In this document: positions 1 through 7,944 of the stretch, in pieces | How the letters are laid out: every line of letters begins with the position of its first letter | Numbering within the stretch: position 1 is the first letter of the stretch | Notes under the pieces: generated by a model | The model's database searches: none | What the model was told of the DNA's origin: nothing | The model's input: the letters and a program-made list of their open reading frames with translations, nothing else | Translations under genes and position numbers: made by a program | Origin: Aestuariirhabdus sp049985285 | GTDB lineage: Bacteria > Pseudomonadota > Gammaproteobacteria > Pseudomonadales > Aestuariirhabdaceae | Reading direction: 5' to 3' | NCBI RefSeq assembly: GCF_049985285.1 | Contig: NZ_JBNIEU010000001.1 | Location: 1 to 64,000 of the forward strand | Length of the DNA: 64,000 nt

Positions 1-44
1 CTGAAAACGCTTTTCAACAAAGCTTCCCGAGCAACGAGGCGCGC

Positions 45-72
45 ATTCTACAGCGTTCAATATCGCTGTCAA
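45..72 (-). promoter_or_regulatory. Stringent-type sigma70 promoter firing out of the window (proximal of a pair)
   Basis: Read on the minus strand there is a -35 TTGACA (67-72), a 16-bp spacer and a -10 TAGAAT (45-50), followed at once by a GC-rich discriminator GCGCGCC. This arrangement is typical of rRNA and tRNA promoters under stringent control. It points leftwards, so the transcript would leave the window within about 40 bases. An rRNA or tRNA operon beyond position 1 is inferred, not seen. Confidence 0.75.
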
Positions 73-146
73 CACACCCTTAAAAGTTCTTCTCAACTCC
101 AGATATCCCCCGCCTGAGCGGTGCCTTGTCGTCGAGAAGGAGGCGC

Positions 147-174
147 ATTATATAGCGATCGACACCATCGTCAA
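147..174 (-). promoter_or_regulatory. Stringent-type sigma70 promoter, distal of a tandem pair
   Basis: On the minus strand a -35 TTGACG (169-174), a 16-bp spacer and a perfect -10 TATAAT (147-152) are followed by the discriminator GCGCC. It lies 102 bp upstream of the similar promoter at 45-72, with the same spacer length and discriminator type. Tandem P1/P2 promoters of this kind are characteristic of ribosomal RNA operons. Bases 175-232, up to the dnaE2 stop codon, contain no gene; T-rich patches there could act as an UP element. Confidence 0.75.
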
Positions 175-232
175 GCGCCTTTTCGAGACTATTTTGAAGA
201 ATAGGTATATCTACCTACGTTAGCCGTCAACA

Positions 233-3200
233 CTAATGGTAATCCCTCGACAGCGGCTGTAACTCACCCAACAGATAACTCATATCATCCAGCCTGCCCG
301 CAATCAGATGAATCACACCGCCTTCACGCTCTATCACTCCCTTAACTTTTAGCAGTCGGGAGTTAAGCAGCGCGCTACGCTGGTGCTGAGCCGTAGCGCG
401 CCATACCACCACATTACAATTACCCGCCTCATCTTCCAGCGTCACGAAGGTAACACCCGCTGCGGTACCCGGGCGTTGCCGACCGACCACCAACCCCGCC
501 ACCTCAACCAGCTGCCCATGACGCTGCTCCGGCAATACTGCCGTGGAGATACAACTTTTAAGCGCTTGACTACCGCGCAACAGCGCCAAGGGGTGAGGCC
601 CAAGGCTCAACCCAAGCGCCTGATAATCCTCCACCAGCTCGTCCCCTTCATCGGCACAGGGCATAGGGTAGGCTGGCTCCCTCACCTTAAGCCCCAATCC
701 GTCATCAGGACACTGCCCCAACAACTCCCAGCGCACCTGATAGCGTAGCCCTCCTAATGACGCTAGTGCACCACCGCTAGCCAAAAGACCCAGCGTATCC
801 TCACCCAGCAGGGCCACCGTGCGCAGCGCGGCCAAGGAACAAAACCCCTCCCCGGGACGGCGCTCGACGAAACTCTCTACCTCCCTCCGCTTCAGCCCCT
901 TGATAAGACACAGACCAAGACGCAGCGCGGGTTGTTTGCCTACCTCTCGATCCTCTGTATCCAATGTGTGCCCCCACTGACTGGCATTGATATCCGGCGG
1001 CAACACAGTTACCCCATGCCGCCTGAGATCCTGCACAATTTGCGAGGCTGAATAGAACCCCATAGGCTGGCTATTAAGCAGGGCACAGGCGAAAGCCGCA
1101 GGTTCATGACACTTTAACCACGCGGACACGTAGACAAGCAATGCAAAACTGGCAGCATGAGACTCAGGAAAACCGTACTCACCAAAACCGCAGATCTGTC
1201 GGTAAATGCGCTCGGCAAAGCCGGAACAATAGCCTCGCTGCAACATCCCCTCTAGTAAGCGAGTGCGAAAAGGCTGTAGCTCCCCACCCCGTTTCCACCG
1301 AGCCATCGCTCGACGTAGCTGATCCGCCTCCCCCCCTGTGAACCCGGCCGCCACCATCGCCAGCTGAATCACCTGCTCCTGAAAAATAGGGACGCCAAGG
1401 GTGCGCTCCAAAACACCGCGTACGGCTTCACTGGGATATTCAATCGCCTCGATGCCGTTCCGTCGTCGCAGGTAGGGGTGCACCATATCGCCCTGTATGG
1501 GTCCCGGCCGCACGATCGCAACCTGGATAACCAGGTCGTAGTAACAGGCGGGTTTCAAGCGCGGCAACATGCTGCCTTGAGCCCTGGACTCCACCTGAAA
1601 CACGCCAACGGTGTCCGCCCGCTGCAGCATTGCATACACCTTCGGGTCTTCGGCAGGAATGTCGGCCATAGTAACCGGCCTCCCCCGCAGCCGTGACACA
1701 TCCACCAAGGCTTTACGAATTGCGCTCAGCATACCCAGCGCCAGCACATCGACTTTCATCAGCCCCAACGCCTCCAGGTCATCTTTATCCCACTGAATAA
1801 CCGTCCTCCCCGGCATTGCAGCATTCTCCTGCGGTACCAACTCCGAAAGCTCACCGGAGGCGATGACAAAGCCTCCCACATGCTGGGACAGGTGGCGTGG
1901 AAACCCCACCAGTTCGGCACACAGTCGAGGCAACAAGGTCGATTTAATGCCGCTCCCGGCCGGTAACTGTTCCGCTAGCTGCTGCTGCCACGGATAATCG
2001 GCATCGCGCCAATCCATACGAGCCAACAACGTATCGATCTCCCTGCGACTAAAACCCAACGCGCTAGCCGTATCCCGGACCGCACTGCGGGCGCGGTAAC
2101 GAACCACCGCAGCGGCCAGTGCGGCCCGTTCACGACCATAACGCCGGTAGATATATTGAATCACCTCCTCGCGACGTTCATGCTCAAAATCGACATCAAT
2201 ATCCGGAGGCTCATTACGCTCTCGAGAGATAAAGCGCTCCAACAACATATTCACCCGTCGCGGATCAACGTCAGTAATCCCCAGGCAATAACACACCACC
2301 GAATTAGCGGCCGACCCCCGTCCCTGGCACAAAATGCCTTGCTCTCGCGCATAACGCACAATGTCATGGATCGTTAAGAAGTAGTGCCCGTATTCAAGCT
2401 CCTCAATTAAGGCCAGCTCCGCTTCTATCTGCCGCTGAATATTCTTCGGTGTACCCGTAATGAAACGGCGCACCTCTCCTTCACGCACCAGCGCTCGCAG
2501 CCAGCCCTGAACCGAAAACCCCTTCGGCAAAAGATCGGCTGGATACCGGTAATGCAACTCATCCAGCGAAAACCTGCACTGCTCGGCAACCCGCAGCGTT
2601 TCCCTCAACAGGTCCTGCCGGTACAGGGAGTTTAACTTGGTCAGGGATCGCAGGTGCTGTTCAGCATTCGGCGCCCCGCCATACCCCTGGGCAACCAGCG
2701 TGCGCTGATGCCGGATCGCCCAGACCAACTCCAACAACGGCAAGCGCCCTGGTTCGTGCATCAGCACCCGGTTAGTGCACAACGCGGGCAAGTTTTCGCG
2801 CTCAATCCATTCGAGCAGGTCGCGGTAACGCTGCCGGTCCCCGCTCATCAACAACCGCTCCACACCCACCCACCAGGGGATCGAAAGGTGTTCACGTAAC
2901 CATTTTATTTGTGCCCCCCATTGATTACGCTCTTCGGGTATCCATAGCAGTAGACAGCGATCCAGCGCCCCCAAAAGATCTTCACGATAAAGAGTATATT
3001 CCCCTTTGGGGCTACGCCTTCGCGCACAGGTAATCAGCCGGCAGAGTTGCGCGTAGCCGGTTCGGTCACGCGCCAACAGCACAAATACCAACCCCTCTAC
3101 GGAACGAAACTCGCTACCTACGATCAGCTGAATCGTCTCTTGCTTCGCTGCCAAATGCGCCTGCACAACCCCCGCCACCGAGCACTCATCCGTAAGGGCC

Positions 3201-3337
3201 AATGCCCGGTACCCTAACTGGGCCGCTCGCTGTACGAGCTCATGGGGATGCGACGCCGCCGTAAGAAAGCTGTAATTAGAGCGCACATGCAACTCGGCAT
3301 AGCCTCGCCGCAACGGCTTATCCTTGGCCAGACTCAC
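233..3337 (-). CDS. dnaE2: Error-prone DNA polymerase DnaE2/ImuC
   Basis: A C-family DNA polymerase (1034 aa) that carries out damage-induced mutagenic translesion synthesis together with ImuA and ImuB. It begins with a PHP domain (YAELHVRSNYSFL near residue 13), has the polymerase motif GRGSAANS at about 339-346 and the catalytic PDIDVDF at about 378-384, and ends with an OB-fold-like region (VEVAGLVVGRQRPG). A longer open frame reaches 3592, but that part runs inside imuB and does not resemble the family. A GTG at 3337 overlaps the imuB stop as GTGA, behind an AGGG ribosome-binding site, and gives the normal DnaE2 N-terminus and length. It is the last gene of the LexA-controlled imuA-imuB-dnaE2 operon. 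Identification is very secure; the start is inferred. Confidence 0.95.
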   Translation of the reverse strand: MSLAKDKPLRRGYAELHVRSNYSFLTAASHPHELVQRAAQLGYRALALTDECSVAGVVQAHLAAKQETIQLIVGSEFRSVEGLVFVLLARDRTGYAQLCRLITCARRRSPKGEYTLYREDLLGALDRCLLLWIPEERNQWGAQIKWLREHLSIPWWVGVERLLMSGDRQRYRDLLEWIERENLPALCTNRVLMHEPGRLPLLELVWAIRHQRTLVAQGYGGAPNAEQHLRSLTKLNSLYRQDLLRETLRVAEQCRFSLDELHYRYPADLLPKGFSVQGWLRALVREGEVRRFITGTPKNIQRQIEAELALIEELEYGHYFLTIHDIVRYAREQGILCQGRGSAANSVVCYCLGITDVDPRRVNMLLERFISRERNEPPDIDVDFEHERREEVIQYIYRRYGRERAALAAAVVRYRARSAVRDTASALGFSRREIDTLLARMDWRDADYPWQQQLAEQLPAGSGIKSTLLPRLCAELVGFPRHLSQHVGGFVIASGELSELVPQENAAMPGRTVIQWDKDDLEALGLMKVDVLALGMLSAIRKALVDVSRLRGRPVTMADIPAEDPKVYAMLQRADTVGVFQVESRAQGSMLPRLKPACYYDLVIQVAIVRPGPIQGDMVHPYLRRRNGIEAIEYPSEAVRGVLERTLGVPIFQEQVIQLAMVAAGFTGGEADQLRRAMARWKRGGELQPFRTRLLEGMLQRGYCSGFAERIYRQICGFGEYGFPESHAASFALLVYVSAWLKCHEPAAFACALLNSQPMGFYSASQIVQDLRRHGVTVLPPDINASQWGHTLDTEDREVGKQPALRLGLCLIKGLKRREVESFVERRPGEGFCSLAALRTVALLGEDTLGLLASGGALASLGGLRYQVRWELLGQCPDDGLGLKVREPAYPMPCADEGDELVEDYQALGLSLGPHPLALLRGSQALKSCISTAVLPEQRHGQLVEVAGLVVGRQRPGTAAGVTFVTLEDEAGNCNVVVWRATAQHQRSALLNSRLLKVKGVIEREGGVIHLIAGRLDDMSYLLGELQPLSRDYH

Positions 3338-4728
3338 GCAAAATAACCCTGCAGATACCACTGTTTTCCCGCATCGCAATACAGCCAACAGAGCTGCCCT
3401 CCAACTCCCCGGGCAATATAATAGTCCCTGCGAACCATCTCTCCGTCCCACCACCCGCTGACGATGCGCTCGGCCCCCGCAAAAACCTGATACTCTCGCA
3501 CATCGACAGACCGTGACCGGACCAACAACCAGGCTGGACGAGGCGAAAAGCACTGACTGGCACCCCCCCTTCCAGGTTGCACGCTCTCCCAAGCCCGCTC
3601 CGGACGGTAATCTTCACGACAAGCGATACCGTGCACAGCTCCATCTCCCAGCCGGGCACGTAACAGGCTGACCAACTGCGCAGCTTCCTGTGCACCACCA
3701 GCTGTGGCGGAAAATAGCTCTCCCTGATTAGCACCCCTGGCGTGTAAGTGATCAACCCTGAGCCGCACCCCCATTACCGGGGCTCTCAATTGAATTGATT
3801 CGAGCTTCATGCGGCTCAAACGCATCAACAAAGCCTCACGGTCATCCGGTTGCGCGCAGTGCACATGGAGGTGGCAACACACCTGCTGGCGGTGAAGCAA
3901 CTCAAAGCACAACAGATCGGTTTGACGCTGCCGCTCGTGCAGGTAGCTGGCTAACTCCCCCACCAACCGCTGGATCGGAAACAGCAAACCGCTGGAAAAC
4001 TCAACCTCGGAATAGAATTCAATACTGCGGTCAAACCGGTCCGGAAGGACAAAGCGGGGCCAGGATTCGGGGACCCTCCCCTGCAGCCGCTCCAGATACT
4101 GCAACAGCGGACGCCCAAAACGCCTCCCTACCGCCCCACGGGGCAGCCGCCGCAACTGCCCAAGTGATCGCACACCTACCCGCTGTAGCGTTTGAGCACT
4201 TTTACCAGGCAGATCCGCCTGATCAACGGGCAGGGCATCCAGTTGATCGCAAAGGCGTGACTTGTCCAGATAGCAGCCTCCCCTGCCCGCACGAGCCAGC
4301 AGCCTGGCCTGTAGCGGAGAACACCCCCCAGAGTATTGAAAAGAATAGGGTACCAGCAGCGGCTTCAAGGCACTCCAAAGCGCGTCGATATCCCCATAAA
4401 GGCGCAACATCCCTCCCACATCGAGAGACAATCCGGATGGAGGATCCAATGCTATATCTGCAACCCGCTGCAGTAGCGATGCTGCAATCGCCTCTAAAGC
4501 CCGGTGAGCACGGAGCGGAACGCTATCACACAACCGCAACCGGGGAGCGAGTAACATGGCATCCGCAACGCTCATTCCACAACGCACACCCTGCGCACTC
4601 GCCGCCTCATTCACGCTAAGCAGTTGTCCGCCCGCGCTATTGATCAGGGCCAGGGGTGCGTCTGGCGAAAATTCGGCACGCGCCAGATCCAGCTCGAGCC
4701 GATAAAAATGAAGGTACAACCAACCCAC
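3334..4728 (-). CDS. imuB: ImuB, Y-family polymerase-like mutagenesis accessory protein
   Basis: A 464-aa Y-family DNA polymerase homologue. In known ImuA-ImuB-DnaE2 systems ImuB is catalytically dead and serves as a hub linking DnaE2 to the beta clamp. Consistent with that, the usual SxDE catalytic motif reads LSLDVGG (about 100-106), keeping one Asp and lacking the Glu, and the N-terminal Asp motif is replaced by LHFYRLELD. A QGELFS sequence at 335-340 matches the QxxLF beta-clamp-binding consensus. The ATG at 4728 lies 48 bp after the imuA stop; the gene overlaps dnaE2 by 4 bp. Expression should follow the LexA site in front of imuA. Confidence 0.93.
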   Translation of the reverse strand: MGWLYLHFYRLELDLARAEFSPDAPLALINSAGGQLLSVNEAASAQGVRCGMSVADAMLLAPRLRLCDSVPLRAHRALEAIAASLLQRVADIALDPPSGLSLDVGGMLRLYGDIDALWSALKPLLVPYSFQYSGGCSPLQARLLARAGRGGCYLDKSRLCDQLDALPVDQADLPGKSAQTLQRVGVRSLGQLRRLPRGAVGRRFGRPLLQYLERLQGRVPESWPRFVLPDRFDRSIEFYSEVEFSSGLLFPIQRLVGELASYLHERQRQTDLLCFELLHRQQVCCHLHVHCAQPDDREALLMRLSRMKLESIQLRAPVMGVRLRVDHLHARGANQGELFSATAGGAQEAAQLVSLLRARLGDGAVHGIACREDYRPERAWESVQPGRGGASQCFSPRPAWLLVRSRSVDVREYQVFAGAERIVSGWWDGEMVRRDYYIARGVGGQLCWLYCDAGKQWYLQGYFA

Positions 4729-4776
4729 ACGACCTACCTATACCCTCCCCCACCACAATCCAGATTCAGGTAAACA

Positions 4777-5478
4777 CTACTGAACCCGAACCGGGCTGGT
4801 TTCGGCCCAAGGGCCCCGAATAACCTCGGCGGCGGTTTCAGCGGGCAGTCCACTCTCCGGCGCAGGTGAATCCAGGCCGACGACAAAGCGCGATACCGGC
4901 CAGCCGCCGCGTCGCTTAAGGATCTCTACGCCCACCCCTTGCAGGTCTGCACTTAACTTTACTCGCAGGGCCGCTACAGCCGACTGCTGCGCATAGATAC
5001 TATCTCGCAATAAAAAACAGAGACTGTTGCCCTTGCGGGCAGCTAACTGCAGGCGGCGCAACTCACCCGCTGCAATATCACCCGGCCAGCCCAATACCGC
5101 ACTGCATTCGCCGCCTGCCAGTGCTTGCTCTATCGCCCAAAGTCGATCCTTGAGCGAGTCGGCCCGCACTACCAATACCCGTGAAAGGTCAACACCCGCC
5201 GCCTGCAAGGCCGGCGCGTAAGGAATAGCCGGTGGAGCGACCCACAGCACCCAGCGCTCCTGTTGCCGACTCAGGCGCGCCAGCGCCGGCAATAGTATGC
5301 GCAATTCACCGATACCATCCCGCTCATACAACAGATCAGTCACCGCCCCCTGCGGCCAGCCCCCGCCCGGCAGCTCGTCATCCAGCACCCCATGACCACT
5401 GGATACCGCATCAGGAATAAATTGCTGCCACTCACTGGCTCGCCAAACTTCCAGCCCGGATTTATTGTTAAATTGCAT
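4777..5478 (-). CDS. imuA: ImuA, RecA/SulA-like translesion synthesis protein
   Basis: A 233-aa member of the ImuA (SulA-like/RecA-fold) family, the first gene of the SOS mutagenesis cassette. Family features include DDELPGGGWPQGAVTDLLY near the N-terminus and a central LWVAPPAIPYAPAL strand. The open frame extends further upstream, but the ATG at 5478 follows a good GGAGGTG ribosome-binding site and matches the family N-terminus (MQFNNKSGLEVW). A perfect LexA box lies 17-32 bases upstream. ImuA is known to interact with RecA and ImuB. It is divergent from the AraC-type regulator at 5591. Confidence 0.92.
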   Translation of the reverse strand: MQFNNKSGLEVWRASEWQQFIPDAVSSGHGVLDDELPGGGWPQGAVTDLLYERDGIGELRILLPALARLSRQQERWVLWVAPPAIPYAPALQAAGVDLSRVLVVRADSLKDRLWAIEQALAGGECSAVLGWPGDIAAGELRRLQLAARKGNSLCFLLRDSIYAQQSAVAALRVKLSADLQGVGVEILKRRGGWPVSRFVVGLDSPAPESGLPAETAAEVIRGPWAETSPVRVQ

Positions 5479-5492
5479 GGGGCACCTCCATA

Positions 5493-5512
5493 TACTGTAC
5501 GAATAAACAGTA
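5493..5512. promoter_or_regulatory. LexA (SOS) box
   Basis: CTGT (5495-5498), eight bases, then ACAG (5507-5510) matches the proteobacterial LexA consensus CTGT-N8-ACAG exactly, and the flanking TA bases extend the dyad to 20 bp. It sits directly upstream of the imuA ribosome-binding site, where LexA would block transcription of imuA-imuB-dnaE2 until DNA damage. It is also about 80 bp upstream of the divergent AraC-type gene and could affect that too. Confidence 0.88.
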
Positions 5513-5590
5513 TTGGTCATCCGTACAGTAAATGCAACCCTTTCCCATGGTGCTGGCACAGCGGGCGATCGATTTGCTAGCATCATTCCT

Positions 5591-6622
5591 ATGAAGCCAA
5601 ACCCCGAAGCAGAGGTCAGCGTTAGCCTGACCAATACACTACTGGATACCGCGGTCGAACTCGGACTCGACCGCGAGCAGTTACAGCAGGCAGCAGGCAT
5701 CGGCACCAGCCAACTCGACAACCCCGACGACCGCATCCCTTTTCTGCTGCAGGAAAATTTGTGGATGCAGATCATTCAGCAATGCCCCGACACTCCGGTT
5801 GGACTCTTTATGGGGCTGCGTACCGAACCCGGAAGCTTTAATGTGCTGGGATACATTGCAATGAACAGCGCCACCCTGGGTGAAGCCTTTGGCCACGTGC
5901 AGCACTATCAAAACCTGGTTGGCGAAGGCGGTATCGTTGAGCAGGCTAATAGCGACCCAAACCGCTGGATCATTCATTACGACCCGGTCAACCCTGACCA
6001 CGAATGCACCCACCATCGGGTCGCCGCCGTTTTGAGCAGCTGGGTCAAAATGGGGCAGTGGTTGGTTGATGGCTTTGCAGTCGAGGCTATCTGTTTTCGC
6101 AACCCTCCACCTGTCTGCGCAGCACAGTACGCATCGGAACTCGGCTACCCGGTTCGTTTTGACGCTGAGAAAAATGCCCTGCTACTATCACCTGCGATGC
6201 GCCACAAACCGATCCGGCAAGCCAACAGTACCCTCTGCACCCTGTTACGCAAGCAAGCCGACAAATTGATTGCGCAACTGCAGAGCAGCTCCCTCAGCCG
6301 CCAGGTCGTTACCCTGATTAGCCAACAACTGATGGGGCAAGAACCGGACAAGCAGCGCATAGCTCAAGCCCTTAATATGAGCGCTCGTACCCTGCAACGA
6401 AAGCTCGACGAAGAGCAGACCAGCTACCAGAAGTTACTCAGCAACACTCGCCACCAACTCGCCCTCGAGTACCTTGGTCGCGCCGACATCAGTAGTGGCG
6501 AGATCGCCTTTATGCTCGGATTTACAGAGCCCAGCACCTTCTATCGAGCCTTCAAGAAATGGACAGGGAAAACCCCAGGCCAGTATCGAAGCGCCCTACG
6601 AGCAAGTGCGGTAAATCACTAG
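5591..6622 (+). CDS. AraC-family transcriptional regulator
   Basis: A 343-aa regulator with an N-terminal arabinose-binding-type ligand domain (from VSLTNTLLDTAVELGLD) and a C-terminal AraC double helix-turn-helix (AQALNMSARTLQRKL and EIAFMLGFTEPSTFYRAF, about residues 255-335). The open frame begins at 5513 inside the LexA region; the ATG at 5591 fits the usual N-terminus of the family, although its ribosome-binding site is weak. The stop overlaps the stop of the convergent MFS gene by 4 bp. The ligand and regulon cannot be read from the sequence; OruR/MmsR-like relatives control amino-acid or fatty-acid catabolism. Confidence 0.85.
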   Translation: MKPNPEAEVSVSLTNTLLDTAVELGLDREQLQQAAGIGTSQLDNPDDRIPFLLQENLWMQIIQQCPDTPVGLFMGLRTEPGSFNVLGYIAMNSATLGEAFGHVQHYQNLVGEGGIVEQANSDPNRWIIHYDPVNPDHECTHHRVAAVLSSWVKMGQWLVDGFAVEAICFRNPPPVCAAQYASELGYPVRFDAEKNALLLSPAMRHKPIRQANSTLCTLLRKQADKLIAQLQSSSLSRQVVTLISQQLMGQEPDKQRIAQALNMSARTLQRKLDEEQTSYQKLLSNTRHQLALEYLGRADISSGEIAFMLGFTEPSTFYRAFKKWTGKTPGQYRSALRASAVNH

Positions 6623-7806
6623 CTATAACGGCGCAAAACCCCCATACGCCACCAGGCAGCAACTCCCAATAACAACAGGGTGAGTGCCGCCAACGAGAGC
6701 CCCTGCGCAGGCGCCATAAACTCCAGCACGACACCACACAGCAACCCCGAGCTGGCAGGCAGCACCTGGGTACTGATTGTGTACATACTCATAACACGCC
6801 CTCGATAGCGGTCTTCGGCATTCAGCTGCAGGGCCGCTACGATCAAGCTGACCGACACTCCTGCAAACAGCCCCGCCAACAACAGCCAAAATGACGCCTG
6901 CCACAGGTTTTCACTGCGGCTCAGGGCAAGCATCAATAAGGTTGAGACCAGCAAAGTCCCAATCACCGCCTTACCTTGGGCAAATCGTCGACCAAAGAGC
7001 ATGCACACCACACCTCCAATAAACAGCGCTAACGCCATAACCGCCAGCAAGCCGCCTCGCTGCATGGGGGTTAACCCTAGCACCTCTATTGCAAAGCGAG
7101 GGATGATCACCTGTACAGGCCCCATCACCGAGTAAACGATCAAAGTTAATAGCAGCAACTGCAACATCAGTGGATTGCGGAGGATATAGCGAAACCCGCC
7201 CCGCACATCGTTCCACACCGAGGCTTCAGGTATCTCCGGAACACCTACCCGCACGCCTGACAGCAACAGGGTAGCCAGAAAAAACAGCAACAGAACCAAC
7301 CCCAGGGGTCCATACCAACCGAAGGCTCCATGCAGCAACGCAATCAGGATCGGAGCCATACCAAAACCCAGCATAACCAGCACGTTAAACAGTACCGATA
7401 CCCCGTGCAGACGACTGCGTGGCACTAACCGCCCCAACAACGCCAGCCGAGCCGGTGCAATAAAGCACCATGCAACCCCGGATAACGTGGACGCCAGCAA
7501 GAAAATAGCGATAACAATCGTCCGCGGAAACGCTACCATCTGCAATAACAACATAAGCGCGGCCCCGATAACGAAGAGCACCTGGGACAGGGCAATCAAA
7601 ACAGAGGGCGACGTGCGATCACAGAGAGCTCCTGCGTACCACCCCAACAGCAGTGGTGCTCCGCCAAAACTCAAAAAGAAACCCACCCCCGCTAACAGGT
7701 CGGACTGCAGTACCTCCTGGGCGTAGAAGATCACGCTGTAGTTCATTACATGGCCACCGATAAAGGCCAGAAAGCAGGAGAGAAGAAATCGTGGCACAAT
7801 AAGCAT
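6619..7806 (-). CDS. Major facilitator superfamily transporter
   Basis: A very hydrophobic protein of 395 aa with about twelve predicted membrane segments. An MFS-type loop after TM2 reads WYAGALCDRTSPSVL, and the rest is of the EntS/MFS_3 drug- or siderophore-exporter type. An upstream GTG at 7833 would add nine residues, but the ATG at 7806 follows AAGGTG and starts directly with the first membrane helix (MLIVPRFLLSCFLAF). It is convergent with the AraC-type gene, with a 4-bp overlap of stops. The substrate is unknown. Confidence 0.8.
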   Translation of the reverse strand: MLIVPRFLLSCFLAFIGGHVMNYSVIFYAQEVLQSDLLAGVGFFLSFGGAPLLLGWYAGALCDRTSPSVLIALSQVLFVIGAALMLLLQMVAFPRTIVIAIFLLASTLSGVAWCFIAPARLALLGRLVPRSRLHGVSVLFNVLVMLGFGMAPILIALLHGAFGWYGPLGLVLLLFFLATLLLSGVRVGVPEIPEASVWNDVRGGFRYILRNPLMLQLLLLTLIVYSVMGPVQVIIPRFAIEVLGLTPMQRGGLLAVMALALFIGGVVCMLFGRRFAQGKAVIGTLLVSTLLMLALSRSENLWQASFWLLLAGLFAGVSVSLIVAALQLNAEDRYRGRVMSMYTISTQVLPASSGLLCGVVLEFMAPAQGLSLAALTLLLLGVAAWWRMGVLRRYS

Positions 7807-7944
7807 GAACACACCTTGAGAACAGAGGGTCACTGCACCCGAAAAATTTAGGCAGCCCCAAAAAAGTCACGCCCCCCTGCGTGTGCGGCCGCTATCCTAT
7901 TGGCTGCTGAGACCACAAGGGGGAACTCCAGGTCCTGCCGAAAG

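Noticed and set aside
3338..3592. N-terminal extension of dnaE2 in the longest open frame
   Set aside because: It overlaps imuB by 255 bp, does not look like DnaE2, and a GTGA coupled start at 3337 explains the family N-terminus.
3795..4619. Plus-strand frame of 274 codons opposite imuB
   Set aside because: Antisense shadow of a secure gene; Pro/Ala/Ser/His-rich with no family resemblance and no ribosome-binding site.
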